NCBI RefSeq assembly: GCF_022024235.1
Contig: NZ_CP091799.1
Coordinates: 573,001-637,000, forward strand
Direction of reading: 5' to 3'
Length of the DNA: 64,000 nt
Source: Segatella baroniae B14
GTDB taxonomy: Bacteria; Bacteroidota; Bacteroidia; Bacteroidales; Bacteroidaceae
The translations under genes and the position numbers were made by a program. A model generated the notes under the pieces. That model ran no database searches. It was not told the origin of the DNA and saw only the letters and a list, made by a program, of their open reading frames with translations. Positions 45,352 to 52,565 of this stretch are shown piece by piece. Each line of letters begins with the position of its first letter. Position 1 is the stretch's first letter.

Positions 45352-46692
45352 ATGATTGATTATATTGATTTGTTTGCAGGGTTAGGTGGCATTAGAATTG
45401 GATTTACTCAAGCAGCTAATGAACTAGGGCTTGAGTCAAGATGTGTATTTACCTCCGAGATAAAAGACTCTGCTTTATGTGCTCTTAACCACAATTTTCC
45501 TGGAGAGAACATTATAAAAAGAGATATTACGAAAGTTGCAAGTGATGAAATTCCTCACTTCAACATTTTACTTGGCGGATTTCCTTGTCAGGCATTTAGC
45601 TTTGCAGGTAAACAGAGAGGATTTCTCGATACAAGAGGAACCTTATTTTTTGAAATAGAGAGGATTTTAAGAGATCATTTGAATGATGTTGACGGATTTC
45701 TCCTTGAAAATGTAGAAGGTCTATTAAAGCATGACAAAGAAAACAGAAATGATGAAATTGGCAAAACCCTTACTGTTATCTTAAATGTCTTACGGAGTTT
45801 AGGGTATAACACAAAGTATATATTGCTTGATGCTTCAGACTTCGGAATACCTCAGAAGAGGAAAAGAGTGTATATAGTTGGTTGCAAAAAACGTTTCGGA
45901 GAGATAAATCTTGAATTCAATAATCCAAAGATTAAAACGGTTGAAGGATGTATTGAACACGGTCTGCCTGTCCTTGATAACAAATTCACCAAATTGCTTC
46001 TTAGCTATTATTCTCCGAAGAAGTTACAAGGCAAATTTTTGAAAGACAAAAGAGGCGGCAAGTTCAATATTCATAGCTGGGATTTTGATTATAAAGGTGC
46101 AACAACAAAAGAACAGAAGGAACTTCTTAATAAGCTATTTAAACAGCGTAGAAGAAAAGAATGGGCAAAGATAATCGGCATAGATTGGATGGACGGAATG
46201 CCATTGACTACAGAACAAATTCGCACCTTCTTTGACAAACCCAATTTGCAAGAACTTTTGGACGATTTGGTTGAAAAAAAATACCTCGTATTAGAGCATC
46301 CTAAAAAGAAGGTTATTACAACAGTTAATGGCAGTTCTTATTCAGAGCGCATTTATGATGAAACTAAACCCAAGGGATATAACATCGTAACAGGAAAGCT
46401 GTCTTTTCCAATCAGTCATATTCTTGATAATAAGGGACAAGCACCAACAATAGTTGCGATGGATATGAATAACTTAGGGGTGATTGACGGCAAAGGAATT
46501 AGGCGTCTCACCCTACGTGAGGGATTACGCCTTTTTGGATATCCTGAAGATTATTCTTTAGACTTTTATAATCAAGATGCAAAAGGAATTAGATTGGGAT
46601 ATGACCTTCTTGGAAATACTGTGTGTGTTCCTGTTATAAAAGCTGTGGCAAATAGATTACTTCACCAAATATACATTCTCCACCATGAGTAA
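45352..46692 (+). CDS. DNA (cytosine-5) methyltransferase
   Basis: 446 residues. SAM motif I is DLFAGLGG (6-13), the catalytic motif IV is GGFPCQAFSFAG with Cys79, motif VI is LLENVEGLL (Glu119), and motif VIII appears as DFGIPQKRKRVYIVG. The target-recognition region between motifs VIII and IX is long, and motif X ends with LLGNTVCVPVI. It therefore methylates cytosine in an unknown site on its own DNA. First gene of a five-gene operon; the next gene starts 8 bp before its stop. No consensus promoter is visible in front. Confidence 0.95.
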   Translation: MIDYIDLFAGLGGIRIGFTQAANELGLESRCVFTSEIKDSALCALNHNFPGENIIKRDITKVASDEIPHFNILLGGFPCQAFSFAGKQRGFLDTRGTLFFEIERILRDHLNDVDGFLLENVEGLLKHDKENRNDEIGKTLTVILNVLRSLGYNTKYILLDASDFGIPQKRKRVYIVGCKKRFGEINLEFNNPKIKTVEGCIEHGLPVLDNKFTKLLLSYYSPKKLQGKFLKDKRGGKFNIHSWDFDYKGATTKEQKELLNKLFKQRRRKEWAKIIGIDWMDGMPLTTEQIRTFFDKPNLQELLDDLVEKKYLVLEHPKKKVITTVNGSSYSERIYDETKPKGYNIVTGKLSFPISHILDNKGQAPTIVAMDMNNLGVIDGKGIRRLTLREGLRLFGYPEDYSLDFYNQDAKGIRLGYDLLGNTVCVPVIKAVANRLLHQIYILHHE

Positions 46693-47578
46693 AATAAGTC
46701 AAAGAGATGCACTCAGAACTACCACAATGTTTCTGTGTGACAGTCAAATAGAGGCCTATTATGACAATCTCCTTAATAAACAAGTTCAAGCCCTTAAAAG
46801 AACTTTGAGCGGGATTGGCACAATAGAGGGATTGAAAAAATATGTTCGTTCTGAAAAGAACGCAATTGACAATATAATAACACTTCTAGGTATAAGTGGA
46901 GAAAAGTTCAAAAGAGTCGTCTCTTGGATTAGGCTTTCGAAAGGATATACATTTGATTCTGAATGGTCTTCGTCTTCACTTAGGTCAAAGATGATTGAAG
47001 ATGAGCGATTGATGGAAGAATTTTGCGAATTGTTTATCAATGGATATGTAAGTCCAAAATTCTCTTCTATCGTACCACACTTTATTCTACAAGATTTCAG
47101 AATAGATGATGAAGTCATGAGAAGACTTACAAGCGACGATTTCGTTAGGAATCTTGTCAAGGATAAAGTCACGACAGAGTACAACACAAGATATGCAGAT
47201 TTATATGTTAAAACTTTGTATTCAAAAATCAAGGAAATCGCACTTAATCATGGAATAGAATTTCGCAAGATGCAGATTCCCGTTTATTCAGAGGAAGAAC
47301 TTGCTTTAACATATGCTGGAAAGTATATTGTTATCAATCATCATTTCTATCTTACCACAAGTTCGAGCCAAACAGCATATTATGACAATGTAATAAAGCC
47401 AAAATATAAAAAAGCCCAGAGCTTTAATAATATAATTGTTATCAATATATTAGACGGAGCTGGATGGGTAGGAAGAGCTGCAGATTTCAGGAAAATCTAT
47501 GCTGATTGCAACTACTTCCTTAACTTAAAGTCACTAGATAAATTAAACGATATTATTACAGAATTCTTTAATATATAA
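46685..47578 (+). CDS. Uncharacterised methyltransferase partner, possible restriction endonuclease
   Basis: 297 residues, no membrane helix, and no family recognised with certainty. The last 100 residues recall the end of DpnII/MboI-type restriction enzymes: INHHFYLTTSSSQTAYYD (217-234) resembles the EINFY...S...A block, and IVINILDGAGWVGRAAD (251-267) resembles the later hydrophobic strand and DG-x-GW. The glutamate of that block would be Asn218 here, so the catalytic centre may be altered or lie elsewhere. It overlaps the methyltransferase stop by 8 bp, typical of restriction-modification pairs. The function is an inference from place and this weak similarity. Confidence 0.55.
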   Translation: MSKISQRDALRTTTMFLCDSQIEAYYDNLLNKQVQALKRTLSGIGTIEGLKKYVRSEKNAIDNIITLLGISGEKFKRVVSWIRLSKGYTFDSEWSSSSLRSKMIEDERLMEEFCELFINGYVSPKFSSIVPHFILQDFRIDDEVMRRLTSDDFVRNLVKDKVTTEYNTRYADLYVKTLYSKIKEIALNHGIEFRKMQIPVYSEEELALTYAGKYIVINHHFYLTTSSSQTAYYDNVIKPKYKKAQSFNNIIVINILDGAGWVGRAADFRKIYADCNYFLNLKSLDKLNDIITEFFNI

Positions 47579-47582
47579 AGTT

Positions 47583-48866
47583 ATGACTGCTGAAGAAAGA
47601 AAATTAAAAATTAAAGAAATTGGCGAAGGTAAACCTGTCGGTACTGGAACTAAGCTTAAATATCAAGGCGAAATCCGAGAGTTTAATGTTTATAAGATTC
47701 CTTTGGAGTTCTTAGCTTATAATGTAGAGAATGGCCGTATCAGTAGCTTGGTAAAGTCCTATAAGCGCGAGCATGGCGATTTGGACATGACAAAAGATAC
47801 TGATGCACAGAAGGTAGCACAATTTCTGTTTGAATCGAGCGAAGAACGTAATAAAAAGACCATGCGTGACCTTGCTCAAAATGGTCAGCTGGAGCCTGGT
47901 ATTATTACTATGGACGGTGTTATCGTTGATGGCAACCGTCGTGCGTCTTTGCTTAGAAGAATAACAGAGTCAAGGGAGTTTGACCAAACGACAAAGGATA
48001 AGTGCTCATACTTCTTGGCAAGAATACTCCCCGAAGATGCTGACGAAAAGGAAATCCTTCGTTTGGAAACATCTTATCAGATGGGTGCAGATTGCAAAGT
48101 AGATTATAATCCTATCGAAAAATATCTGCATACACGTGACATGTACGATAAGAGTTTTTCAATAGAGCAAATTGCAGAATACATGGGACTATCTTCAAGC
48201 AAAGAAGTCTTATTAAATTTGGAAATCATGGAGCTTATTGACTCTTATCTTGACACATATGGCTATACAGGAATATACACCAGATTGCCAAGAGGTTGTG
48301 AAGATGATTTCTTGAAATTGAACATAGCCCTAAAGAAAATAAGAAGTGGTAAAATATCATGGATTCAGTCTGATGAATTAGATGAAGTTGAAAACGACCT
48401 CAGACTGATATGCTTTGATTTTATTCGCCTTGAAGAGAAGGGTGATTTTGATTTTAGAATGTTGGCTTCAACCGCAAGTAGCAATTTCTTGGCGGATGAA
48501 AAAACATGGCATTCGTTTGTTGATTCATATTATGAAACATCAGCCGACGAAGAAGAATCAACAGAAGAAGTTTTAAATCGTGCTACCAATGACGAAGAGG
48601 CAAAACGTCTTCTCAACCAGCGAGATAATCAATGGAAGAACAATGTCAGAGAGCATTTGATGGATTCTTTCCGAGACTGTAAGAATCAACTTGAAAATAA
48701 GAAGGAAAAAGATAAACCTGTAGCTCTCCTTAAGAAAGCAATAAACGCACTTTCTGAGATAAATACTGAGACTCTTGCTTCTGCAAACAATAAAGAGGAT
48801 TTGTTAGAAAAAGCTTCAGAGATTCAATCACTTATCAAAGATATTGAAACTTCATTACACGACTAA
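47583..48866 (+). CDS. ParB-like nuclease/NTPase-domain protein
   Basis: 427 residues. An N-terminal ParB/Srx-type domain is suggested by a VYKIPLEFLAYNVENGRI stretch (36-53) and GIITMDGVIVDGNRRASLLRR (106-126), where DGNRR is the ParB motif that binds nucleotide or DNA. A helical part follows with YMGLSSSKEVLLNLEIMELI (near 195, an HTH-like segment), and the C-terminus is acidic and coiled. ParB-like proteins appear in several defence loci as DNA binders. It starts 4 bp after the preceding gene, and its stop shares one base with the next start (TAATG). Confidence 0.75.
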   Translation: MTAEERKLKIKEIGEGKPVGTGTKLKYQGEIREFNVYKIPLEFLAYNVENGRISSLVKSYKREHGDLDMTKDTDAQKVAQFLFESSEERNKKTMRDLAQNGQLEPGIITMDGVIVDGNRRASLLRRITESREFDQTTKDKCSYFLARILPEDADEKEILRLETSYQMGADCKVDYNPIEKYLHTRDMYDKSFSIEQIAEYMGLSSSKEVLLNLEIMELIDSYLDTYGYTGIYTRLPRGCEDDFLKLNIALKKIRSGKISWIQSDELDEVENDLRLICFDFIRLEEKGDFDFRMLASTASSNFLADEKTWHSFVDSYYETSADEEESTEEVLNRATNDEEAKRLLNQRDNQWKNNVREHLMDSFRDCKNQLENKKEKDKPVALLKKAINALSEINTETLASANNKEDLLEKASEIQSLIKDIETSLHD

Positions 48867-50830
48867 TGAACCAACTAATTCTTTCTTCATCAACAGAATC
48901 AAAATATATATTGACAGGAGCAGTCAATTTGCTTCTGTCAAACAGACGTGCCAGAACCCTTTTGAAGGTAAAGTTGGATATATCAGAAGAAAGTGACCGT
49001 ATTTTGATTAATTCTGATGAACCCATTGAACGTGTTGCACACCTGTTAGGATTAGCAGCTAAGTATATTAATGCGGAAATAATATACGATAATGAAATCG
49101 CCTCAGATATTCAAGACTTCCATATCAAGGAACTTGAATTTCAGGAATTTGGCGAAAAAGCTCGGTCAATCAAGAATAACAATTGTGTGATACAAGATTT
49201 TGATGCATTTGCAAAGAGCTTAGAGTCAAATATGGCTAACAGACGATTATATCCATTGCAATTATTGTCTGCATACCATATGGCATTTTCACAAAATGCT
49301 TGCAATTTTTCGGTACCAGGTGCAGGCAAGACAAGCATAGTTTATGGAGCCTATACTTATCTGAAGAATTTGCCAGAATCATCCAATAAAAAGGTCGATA
49401 AAATTATGATTGTTGGACCACTAAGCGCATTCGGACCATGGGAATCAGAATACGAAGAGTGTTTTGGCTTTCCTGCAACATGCAAACGTATCAATGGAGC
49501 CTTATCATCGGAAAGTAAGAAGCAGTATTTTTATGGTGAAACAGCAGAAGTTATATTAATAAGTTATGCATCTGTTGTCGGTATAAAAGAATCTCTAAAA
49601 TACTTCCTTAAAAATAATCGTGTAATGGTTGTTTTGGACGAAGCTCATAAAATTAAAAACACTAATGGAGGTATTACGGCTACTTCTATTATGGAGTTAG
49701 CTCCATTTTGTAGTGCCAGAGTAATATTGACTGGTACACCGGCACCTAATGGATATGAAGATTTGTACAACCTATTTCATTTTATATGGCCAAATGTGGA
49801 TGTTCCAAAATATACAACAGGACAATTACGTGATATGACACGTAATGCGAATGATTCCAGGGTTCCAAATCTGATAAAAAACATTGACCCCTATTATATC
49901 AGAATTAAGAAAAGCGACTTGAACATTCCCAATCCTGTCGAACATGACCCTATTTTAGTTCCGATGAAGGATGCCCAAAGGAGAATATACGAGTTTATTG
50001 AAGAACGCTTTGTTGAAGAAGTTGAAAACCGAGAGAGTGACATTCATTCTGTTTTAGTAAGGGCGAAAGCAATCAGATTACAACAAGTTGCAACTAATCC
50101 TATTTTATTAAGAGCTCCTTTGTCACAGTTTACAGAAGAAGCTGGTGTTGATTTCTCTACCGTAGAGCAGGAAGACTCAATGATTATGTCAGATGTAATG
50201 CGGTATTACGAAGATGAAATCCCTGCTAAATATGAAGTTTGTGCACAATTAATCAATGATATTATAAAAGACGGGGGTAAGGTTGTTGTATGGGCTATCT
50301 TCATTAAAACTATAGAAACTTTTCAATCATATTTAGATTCTATTGGCATCAAGAGTCGGGCACTTTATGGTGCAACTCCTGTTGCAACAGATGGAATGAC
50401 GGAAGATGATGTCAATTATGAACTGACAAGAGAGGCTATTATCAAGGAATTCCATAATCCTGATAGCGAATTTAAAGTTATAATTGCAAATCCTTTTGCT
50501 GTTGCGGAATCTATTTCTTTGCATAAAGCCTGTCATAACGCAATATATTTAGAGCGTTCTTTTAATTGTGCTCATTTTGTCCAATCAAAAGATCGAATTC
50601 ATCGTTATGGGTTGGGTCCAGATGTTGTTACAAACTATTATTATCTTATATCCCAAGATACAGTAGATTGCACAATTAATGACAGACTTCACGAAAAAGA
50701 AGCAAGAATGATTGCAATTATAGAATCTGCACCGATTCCATTATTTAATAATCTCAATGATGATGGAGACGAAGATATTAAAGCAATAATAAGGGACTAT
50801 GTTAGACGAAAGAATAGAAAAATTCAGTGA
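48866..50830 (+). CDS. SNF2-type superfamily 2 helicase/translocase
   Basis: 654 residues. Residues 1-125 are a leader domain not recognised. Walker A is PGAGKTS (151-157), the DEAH box is VVLDEAHKIKN with Asp258-His261, motif III is TGTPAPNG (289-296), and motif VI is QSKDRIHRYG (573-582), all as in SNF2 ATPases. The C-terminal helicase half (WAIFIKTIETFQSYL) is complete. It should move along double-stranded DNA rather than separate strands. Its start is coupled to the ParB-like gene by TAATG, and its last 32 bp overlap the next gene. Confidence 0.9.
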   Translation: MNQLILSSSTESKYILTGAVNLLLSNRRARTLLKVKLDISEESDRILINSDEPIERVAHLLGLAAKYINAEIIYDNEIASDIQDFHIKELEFQEFGEKARSIKNNNCVIQDFDAFAKSLESNMANRRLYPLQLLSAYHMAFSQNACNFSVPGAGKTSIVYGAYTYLKNLPESSNKKVDKIMIVGPLSAFGPWESEYEECFGFPATCKRINGALSSESKKQYFYGETAEVILISYASVVGIKESLKYFLKNNRVMVVLDEAHKIKNTNGGITATSIMELAPFCSARVILTGTPAPNGYEDLYNLFHFIWPNVDVPKYTTGQLRDMTRNANDSRVPNLIKNIDPYYIRIKKSDLNIPNPVEHDPILVPMKDAQRRIYEFIEERFVEEVENRESDIHSVLVRAKAIRLQQVATNPILLRAPLSQFTEEAGVDFSTVEQEDSMIMSDVMRYYEDEIPAKYEVCAQLINDIIKDGGKVVVWAIFIKTIETFQSYLDSIGIKSRALYGATPVATDGMTEDDVNYELTREAIIKEFHNPDSEFKVIIANPFAVAESISLHKACHNAIYLERSFNCAHFVQSKDRIHRYGLGPDVVTNYYYLISQDTVDCTINDRLHEKEARMIAIIESAPIPLFNNLNDDGDEDIKAIIRDYVRRKNRKIQ

Positions 50831-51734
50831 AATAGCAGATTGCAAAGGTCTGTTCTTTGTTTGGCAAAGTATTGGTCATGGAGTTGTTTCTATAAACTCT
50901 TTGATTCAACTTCGTGCCCATCATAAAGGGAAATTATGTTTGAATATTCTTCCAACATTGTTATTGCTGGAAGAAATGGGATATATAACCATTGAAGATG
51001 ACAACATACAAGTTGTTTCTATAATGAACGACTATGGTGATGAAGAAGAATTCGCTACTCACTTTTCTGAAATATTAGTTGATTATCTTGTTGATGAAGA
51101 GGTGATTTCTTTAGATTCGCTTAAATATAGAAGTCAAGAAGATAGCTTTATCTTAGCAAGAAACGGCATTAAATACAAACATGCCTCCTATAGAAATCTT
51201 CTTCTTTCATTAGGTATATTAACAAAGCAGGATGATGGTTTCTATTTGTTTGAGAAGAAACTAGATAAAATAATAGAAATCGCCCCAACTAAAAACAAAA
51301 AGAAGTCCGAAGAACGATTATTGCAAGAATTAGAACAGCAGCGTATTGAAGGTCTTGCTGGTGAATTGTTTGTTTTGCAATATGAGCGAAAACGATTAGC
51401 CGAGCATCCCCAAAAGGACAAAGTTAAGCAGATATCAATTATTGATGTAGCAGCTGGGTTTGATATAATTTCATTTGATGATGTCTTATCGACGAAATTA
51501 AATAGATTTATAGAAGTGAAAACATTTAGGGGGATTCCTCATTTTCACTGGTCTGTAAATGAGATTAGGGTTTCTAAGATTCGCGCAGAACACTATTATT
51601 TATATCTGGTGGATTACGATAAAATCAAAGATCTAGATTATGAACCAACTGTAATTAAAAACCCATCAGTGTTCTTTATAGATAATGAAGAATGGAATAT
51701 AACTCCCGATTCATTTTTATATGAGCATATATAA
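50799..51734 (+). CDS. DUF3883-like PD-(D/E)XK protein
   Basis: 311 residues. The N-terminal 160 residues look like winged-helix segments (ILPTLLLLEEMGYITIED, LLLSLGILTKQDDGFYLF). The C-terminal part carries GLAGELFVLQYERKRL (185-200), AAGFDIISFD (218-227) and FIEVKTF (237-243): Glu189, Asp222, Glu239 and Lys241 form the PD-(D/E)XK pattern of DUF3883 nucleases. It starts 32 bp inside the SNF2 gene, so it is produced by coupled translation. It is the most likely cutting subunit of the operon. Confidence 0.8.
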   Translation: MLDERIEKFSEIADCKGLFFVWQSIGHGVVSINSLIQLRAHHKGKLCLNILPTLLLLEEMGYITIEDDNIQVVSIMNDYGDEEEFATHFSEILVDYLVDEEVISLDSLKYRSQEDSFILARNGIKYKHASYRNLLLSLGILTKQDDGFYLFEKKLDKIIEIAPTKNKKKSEERLLQELEQQRIEGLAGELFVLQYERKRLAEHPQKDKVKQISIIDVAAGFDIISFDDVLSTKLNRFIEVKTFRGIPHFHWSVNEIRVSKIRAEHYYLYLVDYDKIKDLDYEPTVIKNPSVFFIDNEEWNITPDSFLYEHI

Positions 51735-52178
51735 ATTGTAAACCTAAAGTTTGACAGTGAGATTTTCAGCCCATCTGCTCTGAGAGATCGTTTAGGTGTG
51801 AATGCTATGGAGTCGCACAAATCTCTCTACGACCTTGTGGGAGTTGACTCAAAAGGTATTGAGATGAACTTCGCTAATCAGTTGGAATCACGTAACGAGG
51901 TGGCTGCCTATACGAAGTTGCCAAACGGCTTCTACATCAATACGTCGATGGGAAAGTACAATCCAGATTGGGCAGTCGCCTTCAAGGAAGGAAGTGTTAA
52001 GCACGTCTATATTGTGGCTGAGTCTAAAGACAATGCCCTTCAGGGCTCTAAACTCCGAGGTTCAGAGGAAAGCAAAATCGAATGTGCCCGTCGTCACTTC
52101 AAAGCCATCAGCGATAACGGTTACATCTACGATGTCGCCAAGGACTACAAGTCATTGTATGATATTTTGACAAGTTAG
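51735..52178 (+). pseudogene. Nuclease end of a type III restriction subunit (Res), truncated
   Basis: The frame encodes IVNLKFDSEIFSPSALRDRLG... to the stop at 52178 (about 147 residues) but has no upstream helicase domain; an in-frame stop lies just before it, at the end of the DUF3883-like gene. The text KYNPDWAVAF...YIVAESKD is the PD-(D/E)XK centre of type III Res proteins and looks intact. A GTG at 51798 could start a 126-residue product. The most likely origin is replacement of a type III locus by the five-gene operon. No mod gene is nearby. Confidence 0.75.
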
Positions 52179-52195
52179 TTCTGTGTATATGATTT

Positions 52196-52232
52196 CGGGC
52201 GGAAACTGATGAAATGATGTGGTTTCCGCCCG
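52196..52232 (+). terminator. Terminator-like hairpin after the Res fragment
   Basis: Perfect 11-bp arms cgggcggaaac (52196-52206) and gtttccgcccg (52222-52232), 15-nt loop, G+C-rich, weak T-run. It follows the broken Res reading frame by 18 bp. The stretch 52233-52565 has no gene I can support. Confidence 0.55.
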
Positions 52233-52565
52233 ATTGTCAAAAATGTTGCTATTTATAAGCTTCTTCTATTTCTTTTCCTGAGAAAGTACAACATGCCTTT
52301 CCTCATAGGCAACACCTCTCCGTACTGTTTACAATCCTCCAGCCTTTTCCTTTCTTACATTCTCATCCGAATTGTATATATATCATCACTGCATACAGAC
52401 ATCATAGATGCATTGGACTGTCTGCAACGGAGTTCGTCGCGAGTAAGTATACTCTTCTCATTATCTGAGAATAGTATTAGGTCGCATCTTGATTTATATT
52501 GTTGATTTATTATCTCTGTAATACCTTTCTTCTAACTAATTTCAAAGGAGCAAAGATTAATACTC

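Noticed and set aside
52293..52505. 70-codon plus-strand frame, and a protein-like minus frame, between the Res fragment and the KAP gene
   Set aside because: Neither has a convincing start, a family match or flanking signals. The minus frame has a stop immediately upstream and no ATG.
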